A DNA stretch of 64,000 bases from Fundidesulfovibrio putealis DSM 16056 (lineage in GTDB: Bacteria; Desulfobacterota; Desulfovibrionia; Desulfovibrionales; Desulfovibrionaceae). Shown here one piece after another: positions 34,140-40,654 of the stretch. Positions within the stretch are counted from its first letter, which is position 1; each line of letters starts with the position of its first letter. The notes below the pieces were generated by a model. It ran no database searches. It was not told the origin of the DNA and worked only from the letters and a program-made list of their open reading frames with translations. The position numbers and the translations under genes are program-made. Location of the stretch: positions 152,742-216,741 of the forward strand of contig NZ_AUBQ01000015.1 in assembly GCF_000429325.1 (NCBI RefSeq), given 5' to 3'.

Positions 34140-35140
34140 TATGCGGCCTCCCCTTGTGAAATGTACTTTTGATACCATTTCTGACCGTTGGATTTTTCTT
34201 TCTTGTTGAAGATGTACTCCAATGAGTAAGAGTGCCTTTCGTGGTCGTAGCCATGCACAAGGGCCACTTGCGATATCTGACGTCCACGAGGCGTCTTTTC
34301 TATGAATACGATGATGTTGATGGCCCGACTGATCAGGCGGTGCATCGGAGAGGTTAAGCGTTCGGCTACCAGGTCTTCGAGCCTGCCCAGGGCGTCGACG
34401 GCGCTGTCCGCGTGAAGGGTGGCCAATCCGCCGGGGTGGCCGGTATTCCATGCCTTGAGGAGGTCGAGAGCCGCCCCATCGCGAACTTCGCCGACGATGA
34501 TCCTGTCCGGTCGGTAACGCATGGTCACGGTGGTCAGGCGCTGCATGTTCACGTTGTCCGAGGTACGGAACACCACGCGGTTCAAGCTGGCCACCTGGAG
34601 TTCGCTGACGTCCTCCATGGCCACGACCCTCTCGTCAGGGCAAAGCCGTGAAAGTGCTTCGATGAGGGCGTTGACAAATGTGGTCTTCCCGGAGCCTGTA
34701 CCGCCGACAACCAGGATGTTGCACCTGCGGCGGATTGCCTCATGCAGAAAGTCCAGGCATTCACTGTCCAGAATGCCTTTCTCCACGTAGGATTCGAGCG
34801 GAAAGACTGTGGCGGGCTTCTTGCGGATCGTGAAGGAAGGGCCGCGAGCAATGGGAGAATCCGTACCCTCGAACCTGCTGCCATCGAGAGGCAGCTCTCC
34901 TTCCACGATGGGGTTCTCCCTGGTGATGGTGGTTCCCAGTGCCGAAGCGACCAAGGAAACGACCCGACGTCCTTGGTCGGCAGTCAGGCTGCCCATCTGG
35001 CTCATGGGTTCCCCAAACCGCTCAATCCACAAAGAACCGTCCGGGTTCAGCATGATTTCCTGAACATCTGGATCGCGAAGGGCATCCATGACGACAGGTC
35101 CCATGGCCTGCTCCAGGTTCCGGTTCAGGCGGTCCAACAT
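34139..35140 (-). CDS. trbB: TrbB/VirB11 secretion ATPase
   Basis: A 333-residue hexameric ATPase of the VirB11 family. Seen: Walker A VVGGTGSGKTTFVNAL near residue 145, the Asp box AMEDVSELQV, Walker B RIIVGEVRDGAAL, and the His box GGLATLHADSAVDAL. The start at 35140 (MLDRLNRNLEQAMG) overlaps the traM stop (ATGA). A longer frame to 35212 reads over traM. Confidence 0.95.
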   Translation of the reverse strand: MLDRLNRNLEQAMGPVVMDALRDPDVQEIMLNPDGSLWIERFGEPMSQMGSLTADQGRRVVSLVASALGTTITRENPIVEGELPLDGSRFEGTDSPIARGPSFTIRKKPATVFPLESYVEKGILDSECLDFLHEAIRRRCNILVVGGTGSGKTTFVNALIEALSRLCPDERVVAMEDVSELQVASLNRVVFRTSDNVNMQRLTTVTMRYRPDRIIVGEVRDGAALDLLKAWNTGHPGGLATLHADSAVDALGRLEDLVAERLTSPMHRLISRAINIIVFIEKTPRGRQISQVALVHGYDHERHSYSLEYIFNKKEKSNGQKWYQKYISQGEAA

Positions 35141-35568
35141 CACAAAAGCCCTCGGTAGACGAACACGGCCACGTTGACGGTGGCCGAGATCGCGACGATG
35201 ACCGCCAGCCAAGTCATGTTGTTCTGGAAGGAGGCCATGGCCTTCCGATGCCCATGGAGGTGCTCCTGGATGACCCCAATGGAAGAGGCGGAGAGCCCCT
35301 TGGTGACGGTTTCAGCGGCCTGCCTGGCGGCGTCCAGATGTTGAGCGCCAGCCTCGGTCAAGAAGGTGGTCAACGCTTCATTGTGATTCTTGAGGAGATT
35401 CTCGTACTCACCCAAGAAGGCGTTGTTGAGCGTGACCATCATGAGCAGAGGATCATCTTTGCCCACGGAGGTTCCATGCTCTTTGATCAGCATGGTGCGG
35501 ACTTCCTCAAGACTGAGGCCGACGCCCTCAGAAGGGGCAGGGGCTTCCCTGGGGGCTTCGCCGCTCAT
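35140..35568 (-). CDS. traM: TraM-like conjugal transfer protein (IncP type)
   Basis: A 142-residue protein with the IncP TraM layout. Near residues 28-45 the segment KEHGTSVGKDDPLLMMVTLN resembles RP4 TraM (GIAVGRDDPIL). A helical middle follows, and a C-terminal transmembrane helix (WLAVIVAISATVNVAVFVY) ends the protein. The order traK-traL-traM matches RP4. It overlaps traL by 4 bp. The function is not firmly known. Confidence 0.82.
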   Translation of the reverse strand: MSGEAPREAPAPSEGVGLSLEEVRTMLIKEHGTSVGKDDPLLMMVTLNNAFLGEYENLLKNHNEALTTFLTEAGAQHLDAARQAAETVTKGLSASSIGVIQEHLHGHRKAMASFQNNMTWLAVIVAISATVNVAVFVYRGLL

Positions 35569-36302
35569 GCGATCTCCAGCAGGTTGGCCTTGTCCAATTC
35601 TGCTACGACGGCTTCCCAGTATTTCCCAAGCCGATGACGGGTCATGATCGAAAGACTGGAATGGATGGCCGCATCAAATGACTGCTTACGCGCTAGATGA
35701 TCTACAAGGTCTTTTCCGTATGTAGCGTAGCTGAGGTGAGGCAACTCGATAACGGAGTGGAATTGCGAAGAATGGTTTTTGTACGCCAAGAAGTCATAGA
35801 AACCATGACCATTGGATTGAATATAGCCATCTTTCGGATTGAGCCACACGACAATTGGAATGTCTGTGAAGTTTGTTGCGAGGGTGACAAGCCCATCAAT
35901 CGTATCTTGAAGCGCAGGTCCACCGTTGATCACCGTGTGAATCACAAGTGATACATTGTTGGCGCGGATTACTTCGTCAATCACACCGCCTTCATGTAGG
36001 TACTTTGATGCTGGTTTAAATGTAGACGAGCCAGAGTCAACTACAACATGACTGCCATCGCCCATCGCTACAGAACGCTCGACAACAAGATCAAACGCAC
36101 GAGGCTCGATTTCGTCCCTGACCATCAATGGAAGAATTTCGACATTGAACTCCTTATACCCTCCAAACGTTGGATTGATTGGATCTGTGTCTATCCCGTA
36201 AACTTTTGCGTTCTTGAGCGAGAAATACTGGAACAGAATGTATGCGGCGAAAGACTTTCCAACTCCGCCCTTTCCCTGGAGAATCCAATGTAGCCAGCGC
36301 AT
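35565..36302 (-). CDS. traL: TraL-like P-loop ATPase of conjugal transfer
   Basis: A 245-residue ParA/MinD-like ATPase close in size to RP4 TraL. Seen: the deviant Walker A LQGKGGVGKSFAA at residues 7-19, YGIDTDPINPTFGGY, and HVVVDSGSSTF. The ATG at 36302 is preferred because AGAGGTGAT stands just upstream. A GTG at 36311 lies inside that ribosome-binding site. In RP4, traL follows traK, as here. Confidence 0.88.
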   Translation of the reverse strand: MRWLHWILQGKGGVGKSFAAYILFQYFSLKNAKVYGIDTDPINPTFGGYKEFNVEILPLMVRDEIEPRAFDLVVERSVAMGDGSHVVVDSGSSTFKPASKYLHEGGVIDEVIRANNVSLVIHTVINGGPALQDTIDGLVTLATNFTDIPIVVWLNPKDGYIQSNGHGFYDFLAYKNHSSQFHSVIELPHLSYATYGKDLVDHLARKQSFDAAIHSSLSIMTRHRLGKYWEAVVAELDKANLLEIA

Positions 36303-36313
36303 GCTTATCACCT

Positions 36314-36649
36314 CTAGATCAGCTTAGTGTTTGAGACGGTCTGAAACTGTTTATTATCGCCACCACGGCTTGTGTCAGTATGCTTTTTCCCCCTGCCAGG
36401 AGTTGGCCTTGATACAATATTGTCTGCATCAGGAATCATTCTGTACACAGCGCGGAGGAATGTTCTATATCCATACAAATTTGATATTCTCTTTTTCTCG
36501 GTAAGAAGCTTCCATATCGCCAATGCGCTGAATCCATCTTTGATCCATCTTGTGATTTCTTCCTTGAGAGCTGCCACTTCCGTAAAAGCAAGGCCACGCT
36601 TGCTCACATACTTCGATGGAGTTTCATCAAATTGGTTTTTGGATTTCAT
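36314..36649 (-). CDS. traK: TraK-like oriT-binding protein
   Basis: A 111-residue basic protein. Residues 15-70 (SKRGLAFTEVAALKEEITRW, GFSALAIWKLLTEKKRISNL, YGYRTFLRAVYRMI) match the TraK fold that wraps oriT DNA in IncP transfer systems. AAAGGTG precedes the ATG. It is a paralogue of the N-terminal part of the next gene upstream and lies 11 bp before traL. Confidence 0.8.
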   Translation of the reverse strand: MKSKNQFDETPSKYVSKRGLAFTEVAALKEEITRWIKDGFSALAIWKLLTEKKRISNLYGYRTFLRAVYRMIPDADNIVSRPTPGRGKKHTDTSRGGDNKQFQTVSNTKLI

Positions 36650-36658
36650 AGAGCACCT

Positions 36659-37561
36659 TTAGGAGTTCATTTGTAGGTCGCCGTTTGAAGATTCTTCGGC
36701 GCTTTGGGCATCCGGTGAGAATGCAACTAGTTGGCAGTAGCGCCGGAAGTAACCTTCAATGGCACCGGTTCCTGAGTCCTCCAGCTTGGCTGCCTCTACG
36801 GCGCATGTAAGGACCTGGACGCGGATGGCCGGAGGGAGATTGCAAGCCTCTTCGGGGAGGCCTAGAGGGGGCGTTGCGGGCGAAAGGATCTTCTCCGGCG
36901 GAGCCTCGTAACGGCCTGTGCGGCGAATCGTTGGCAGGACTTCGGCAGTGACCCATTTGCGGAAAGACCGGGCCTGAGGTTTGCGGCTGCGGAAAACCAA
37001 GGAGTACAAGCCGGACTCGGAGATAGTCAGAACCTTCTGCTGTCCGCCAAGGGTGTCGGTAGTAGCGACCCCCTTTTCGTCTTCATCCAGTGCGCTGACG
37101 GCATCCCTGGGATTGGCTAATCCCAGAACCTTGCAAACGTCATTGGCCACGAACCAAGGATTTCCCTGTCCGTCCGCCGTGGCCCGGACCAAGGAGTCCT
37201 CGAAAGCGAATGGGATAAGGCTGTCGGGTGCAGACGCTTCCCTTTCCTCCGAAAGACCTGGAAGCACTGCCCTGGCGTCACTTTCGAGGAGAATTACTCT
37301 TTCGTTCGTGTCTGAAATCACTCTTTCCACCGCCCGCAGAAATGTTCTGTATCCGTAAGTTCCTGAAATCTGCTTTTTCGCTGCAAGGAGCTTGTAGATG
37401 GACATCACGTTGAATCCATCTCGTAGCCACTCTTCTATGCTGTCTTTCAACGCGGACACCTCGATGTAGGCACGTCCGCGCCGAGTTAAATACTTTGCTG
37501 GTGAGTCTGATTTCATTGGCTGGTCACGCTGTTGACGAACGAACTCCCGTTTGGAGGCCAT
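36659..37561 (-). CDS. TraK-like domain fused to a BRO-N (antirepressor) domain
   Basis: A 300-residue fusion. Residues 16-80 repeat the TraK-like fold (KYLTRRGRAYIEVSALKDSI, NVMSIYKLLAAKKQISGTYG). Residues of about 115-220 form a BRO-N domain as in phage antirepressors: NPWFVANDVCKVLGLANPRD, LTISESGLYSLVFRSRKPQA and RSFRKWVTAEVLPTIRRTGR. The start at 37561 overlaps the upstream gene by 38 bp. A second Met at 37516, aligned with the TraK paralogue start, is also possible. It may bind oriT and respond to regulation. That role is inference. Confidence 0.8.
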   Translation of the reverse strand: MASKREFVRQQRDQPMKSDSPAKYLTRRGRAYIEVSALKDSIEEWLRDGFNVMSIYKLLAAKKQISGTYGYRTFLRAVERVISDTNERVILLESDARAVLPGLSEEREASAPDSLIPFAFEDSLVRATADGQGNPWFVANDVCKVLGLANPRDAVSALDEDEKGVATTDTLGGQQKVLTISESGLYSLVFRSRKPQARSFRKWVTAEVLPTIRRTGRYEAPPEKILSPATPPLGLPEEACNLPPAIRVQVLTCAVEAAKLEDSGTGAIEGYFRRYCQLVAFSPDAQSAEESSNGDLQMNS

Positions 37562-38609
37562 TGAGCCACCAAAGGAAGTTGATTGACGCGGTTCGCGCTG
37601 ACCCGAGGACTTCCTCAAGAGTAGGAAGTTTCCCCTTTGAAAACAGATAGTTCCAAAGGCCCTTGGCTCTGATGGCCTCAGCTTTGGTCATCTGGCCAGG
37701 CCAGGCGGCCATCGCCTCCTGGAAGACGTCATGGACATGGCTCGGAGTGTGCTGTGTGGATTGTCCGCCGGAGTTGAGAGTCCCGATGCGCACTGGGGGC
37801 AGCTTCCCGCCAATCTCTTCCATTTGGCGTTCTGCCTTTGACGGGCTTTCGCAGGAGGTGTCAGGGTCACCGCAAGTGGCACTTTCCTGCGGGAGTTCGT
37901 CTTCCCAGCGCCTGTCTTTCAACCAGGTGGCCAGGAAAGGAATGAAGCCTCGCTTCCAGCGTGGATTTCGCGCTAGGTTTTCCTTGATGCTTTCGAGGAT
38001 CTTTGCCAGCTGCGGGCGATCATCGGAGCGCCAGAGGTGGTGCCACAGGCGGAGGGCGGATTTGCGGGCCTCACGGACAGGCCAGACATCCCAGACTTGC
38101 TGGAAGGCCGCGTCAGCTTCCTGGTGGTTCAGAAGCTGCGGGGGGTAGGGGGGTCTTTCTTGTCTTTCTTTAATATTAATTCCTTGCGCACTTTTTTCGC
38201 GTACCCCCAGGTCCCTGATGTTCTCACTGGCGGATGTAGCCGCAGAAGTTGCGCGTGTGGGCTGGGTGGCAGCGGGCGCGGTGGCGTGGGCGTGTCCTCG
38301 GTCTTCCTTGCATCTAACTGCGGGGTGCATGAGGAGGTGATAGAGATTGCCTCGTAGCGGCCTTTTGCCGACCTGGATGAAACCGGCCTTCGACAATTCC
38401 TTCAGGTGGTTTTGGACACTACGGATGCTTTGATTGATGGATTTGGCTAGGTACGCCTGGGAAGGCCAGCAGTGATCCTTTTCCCCTGCGCTGTTGCACA
38501 GGGTTCCGTAGAGGACCCGTGAGCCTAGGGTGAGCCCTGGTTCGTTCATGATGAAATCCGGCACAATCTTTCCACGTTTTGCGAAATTTCCAGAGATAGT
38601 TCTCATCAT
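37524..38609 (-). CDS. Winged-helix DNA-binding protein (HTH_36 type)
   Basis: A 361-residue protein. Residues 15-90 form a winged helix like those of plasmid replication and GntR-type proteins: LTLGSRVLYGTLCNSAGEKD, WPSQAYLAKSINQSIRSVQN and LKELSKAGFIQVGKRPLRGN. Two related Trp-rich segments follow (QVWDVWPVREARKSALRLWH and AMAAWPGQMTKAEAIRAKGL). It could be a replication initiator or transfer regulator of the element. AAGGTG precedes the ATG at 38609. Its HTH is paralogous to the gene at 38905-39264. Confidence 0.7.
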   Translation of the reverse strand: MMRTISGNFAKRGKIVPDFIMNEPGLTLGSRVLYGTLCNSAGEKDHCWPSQAYLAKSINQSIRSVQNHLKELSKAGFIQVGKRPLRGNLYHLLMHPAVRCKEDRGHAHATAPAATQPTRATSAATSASENIRDLGVREKSAQGINIKERQERPPYPPQLLNHQEADAAFQQVWDVWPVREARKSALRLWHHLWRSDDRPQLAKILESIKENLARNPRWKRGFIPFLATWLKDRRWEDELPQESATCGDPDTSCESPSKAERQMEEIGGKLPPVRIGTLNSGGQSTQHTPSHVHDVFQEAMAAWPGQMTKAEAIRAKGLWNYLFSKGKLPTLEEVLGSARTASINFLWWLNGLQTGVRSSTA

Positions 38610-38904
38610 TTCAGCACCTTAAGTGCTTGGGCAAAAAGGACAAAAAAGCCGTGGACGTCTTGACGACGCTACCCCTTCCGGGTATGGCTTGATCACCCTT
38701 AAGTGCGGGTGGCCATGCCACTCAGCTGTGTTGAAACCCTTGGCGGCAACCAAGGGTTTCGCCTTTTTAGGCCCTAGCTATGCTTCGTCGACGGCATCTC
38801 CCGTGACCATGTTGACCGAGCGGCTGGCTCATCAGGACCGGACAACCACGCCCGGTCGACCGCTCCTGAACGGAGCGGTTTCGCTTCCTCGGATTTCAAT
38901 TTCA
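38610..38904. promoter_or_regulatory. Non-coding region upstream of the traKLM genes, oriT candidate
   Basis: There is no supported gene in 295 bp. It contains the 10-bp direct repeat CCTTAAGTGC at 38617-38626 and 38697-38706, a perfect hairpin with a T-run (38733-38768), and a second hairpin with ACCGCTCC/GGAGCGGT arms (38859-38879). In RP4, oriT lies upstream of traK, so this is the most likely oriT region. No nick-site consensus was recognised with confidence. Confidence 0.4.
38733..38768 (+). terminator. Rho-independent terminator reading rightward
   Basis: Perfect 11-bp arms GAAACCCTTGG (38733-38743) and CCAAGGGTTTC (38750-38760) with a 6-nt loop, followed by GCCTTTTT. It is oriented for a plus-strand transcript although no plus-strand gene precedes it, which suggests a short non-coding RNA. 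Confidence 0.65.
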
Positions 38905-39264
38905 TCAGGCGCACCTGGCGGTCTTGGGCATCTCTTCGTGCCGAACGGGGGTGGAGGTATGCGCGAGATCGGGCGTTGCTTTGCAACGGCTGGAGCCAGG
39001 GTGTTTTAGGACCTCGTAGAACGTGACGCCGAACAAGCCTGGCATGACCTTGATGTGTCCGCCTTGCCTCAGGAGTTTCAGGTTTTTTTTGAGGCTGCGA
39101 ACGCTTTGCTCTGTGGTGGCGGACAGTTCCGAGAGGGTTGCACAACAGGTTTTTTCGTTGTTCTCTGCGGTGAGGTAGCAGAGGGCCAAGTACAGGAGCT
39201 TGGCTCCTGGCGAACCGTGAGGGCGGGCAATGGAGCCAGGGGCCGTCAGATCACGCATAGACAT
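38905..39264 (-). CDS. Small winged-helix DNA-binding protein
   Basis: A 119-residue protein. Residues 5-85 form a winged helix (SPGAKLLYLALCYLTAENNE, ATLSELSATTEQSVRSLKKN, LKLLRQGGHIKVMPGLFGVT). It is clearly paralogous to the N-terminal domain of the 37524-38609 gene. AGGAG stands 7 nt before the ATG at 39264. As the first gene of the leftward block beside the tRNA genes, it may regulate transfer or excision. That role is inference. Confidence 0.7.
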   Translation of the reverse strand: MSMRDLTAPGSIARPHGSPGAKLLYLALCYLTAENNEKTCCATLSELSATTEQSVRSLKKNLKLLRQGGHIKVMPGLFGVTFYEVLKHPGSSRCKATPDLAHTSTPVRHEEMPKTARCA

Positions 39265-39342
39265 GACGTTTCTCCTGCGACCGCCCCGCCAGCTGCGGAG
39301 CGGTCGGGCGTTGGGGGGTGGATGGAGGACGGCGAAGAACGC

Positions 39343-39378
39343 AAAAAAGCCCTTGTCAGCTCGGGGCTGACAAGGGCT
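39343..39378 (-). terminator. Strong rho-independent terminator, leftward
   Basis: Perfect 13-bp arms AGCCCTTGTCAGC (39348-39360) and GCTGACAAGGGCT (39366-39378) with a 5-nt loop. Six T follow on the minus strand (39343-39348). It insulates the mobile-element genes from the tRNA transcript to its right. Confidence 0.85.
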
Positions 39379-39419
39379 TCGGATGGATGGCAAAAAAGAC
39401 GGTGCAGGGAAGGGGAAAC

Positions 39420-39462
39420 AAAGAAACGCAGTAAGTACCTGCTTTCGCTGGCACTTACTGCG
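39420..39462 (-). terminator. tRNA operon terminator hairpin
   Basis: Arms CGCAGTAAGT (39427-39436) and ACTTACTGCG (39453-39462) lie 10 bp past the tRNA-Glu 3' end. On the minus strand TTTCTTTGTTT follows the stem, so this is the likely end of the tRNA transcript. Confidence 0.65.
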
Positions 39463-39472
39463 ACGCTTTGAG

Positions 39473-39548
39473 TGGCGTCCCCAAGGGGATTTGAACCCCT
39501 GTTAGCGGCGTGAGAGGCCGCCGTCCTAGGCCACTAGACGATGGGGAC
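39473..39548 (-). tRNA. tRNA-Glu (CUC)
   Basis: A 76-nt cloverleaf on the minus strand. The acceptor stem GTCCCCA pairs with TGGGGAC, the discriminator is G, and CCA is encoded. The anticodon loop CTCTCAC gives anticodon CUC. The T arm contains GGTTCAAATCC. It lies 6 bp after tRNA-Lys. Its 3' end faces the mobile element, a usual integration target. Confidence 0.95.
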
Positions 39549-39554
39549 GCGATA

Positions 39555-39630
39555 TGGTGGGCCGTGCAGGATTCGAACCTGCGACTCTCTGCTTAAAAGG
39601 CAGGTACTCTACCAACTGAGTTAACGGCCC
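39555..39630 (-). tRNA. tRNA-Lys (UUU)
   Basis: A 76-nt cloverleaf on the minus strand. The acceptor stem GGGCCGT pairs with ACGGCCC, the discriminator is A, and CCA is encoded. The anticodon loop CTTTTAA gives UUU. The T arm contains GGTTCGAATCC. It is the first gene of the tRNA-Lys/tRNA-Glu transcript. Confidence 0.96.
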
Positions 39631-39650
39631 ATCCGCGTGAGCGGAGGAAT

Positions 39651-39679
39651 CGTCTAACCGCACGGCTCCGCGCTGTCAA
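39651..39679 (-). promoter_or_regulatory. Likely promoter of the tRNA-Lys/tRNA-Glu operon
   Basis: On the minus strand a consensus -35 TTGACA (39674-39679) is followed after 17 bp by TAGACG (39651-39656), 20 bp before the tRNA-Lys 5' end. The -10 match is weak, but the position suits a sigma70 tRNA promoter. Confidence 0.5.
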
Positions 39680-39698
39680 GAGAAATGTCTCTACTTGT

Positions 39699-40649
39699 TC
39701 AGGTGGTTCGCGTCAACAGAAATTTGAAGTGGCGGCCCGGTTTATGGCCCACTCCCACAGCGCCTTTTCCGAAATACAGCACCCAGGCCCAGGACGTGTC
39801 GAAGCCGCTCGTCGTGGCGGACCAGACGCCGTCCAGGTCGCTGGCGAAGGGCTGCCCGTCCGGAAGGGCTGGCCAGGCCCGTGATGCGTCCACAAGGCTC
39901 TCCAGCTCAAGGATGGAGGGCAGACGCCAGGGGCCACCGAGCCTGCGGGCCGCATCCAGGGCCTCCTGCCAGCTGGCCGTGCCCTCAACCGGCAGCGCGC
40001 GGGTCAGCCAGGCCAACCCGGTCAGCCGATCCAGGGCTTGCCCGTCCGACACCTCAAATCTGGGGTCCGGCCAAGGGGTTCCTCCGGCGGCGGCCAGTTC
40101 CGGCGTCTCCGGGAGGATCGCGCTCGCGCCGCGCACCGGCAGGACCATGTGTGCGGCACTTTTGGGGCCGGGAAACATGCGCCCCCCTTCCAGGTGGACG
40201 CGCCAGGCCGAATCGCCCGATGCCCCGGATGCGGCAAACGGGGTGGCGGTCCAGTGCCAATGCTGGAAGATGTTCCGGAAGGGATGCGCGTCCGGCAGGG
40301 CAGGGCGCGCGCGTGCGGGACACGTGAGGTACAGAAGCTCCCGGCGCGAGGGCAGACGCCAGTCGTCGTGTCCGAGCAATGCACCTCTGTTCGCGTCACC
40401 CACCCAGGCCGCAGCCTCGTCCCAGGCCATGGGCCACCGGGCGGCGGAAGCGTCCACGGGCCAATGGAGCCCGGACAGGGCGTCGCGCACAACTCCGGGG
40501 GCCGCCGGGGTGAAACGGGGTTCCGGCCAGACGGCGCCAGGGCGCACTTCTGCGTCCTGGCCGGTGCCCACGCAGGGCGTCACACGCCCCGACGAATCGA
40601 AGCACGCCCCCTGGCCGGACCAGGGAATGAACGCGCCCGCCGGGGTCAT
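39699..40649 (-). CDS. DUF1566 (Lcl C-terminal-type) protein with two repeats
   Basis: A 316-residue protein with two DUF1566-type units of about 130 residues. Each has the pattern of a treated-site Trp run: GLHWPVDASAARWPMAWDEA with WRLPSRRELLYL in the first, GLAWLTRALPVEGTASWQEA with WRLPSILELESL in the second. No signal peptide is seen. The function of the domain is unknown, though it is common in surface or sulfatase-like contexts. It lies 5 bp after the heptose kinase gene and is probably in that operon. Confidence 0.75.
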   Translation of the reverse strand: MTPAGAFIPWSGQGACFDSSGRVTPCVGTGQDAEVRPGAVWPEPRFTPAAPGVVRDALSGLHWPVDASAARWPMAWDEAAAWVGDANRGALLGHDDWRLPSRRELLYLTCPARARPALPDAHPFRNIFQHWHWTATPFAASGASGDSAWRVHLEGGRMFPGPKSAAHMVLPVRGASAILPETPELAAAGGTPWPDPRFEVSDGQALDRLTGLAWLTRALPVEGTASWQEALDAARRLGGPWRLPSILELESLVDASRAWPALPDGQPFASDLDGVWSATTSGFDTSWAWVLYFGKGAVGVGHKPGRHFKFLLTRTT

Positions 40650-40654
40650 GACGG

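Noticed and set aside
38905..39145. Overlapping 123-codon leftward frame (38774-39145)
   Set aside because: Out of frame with the winged-helix gene, which has a strong ribosome-binding site and a clear paralogue.
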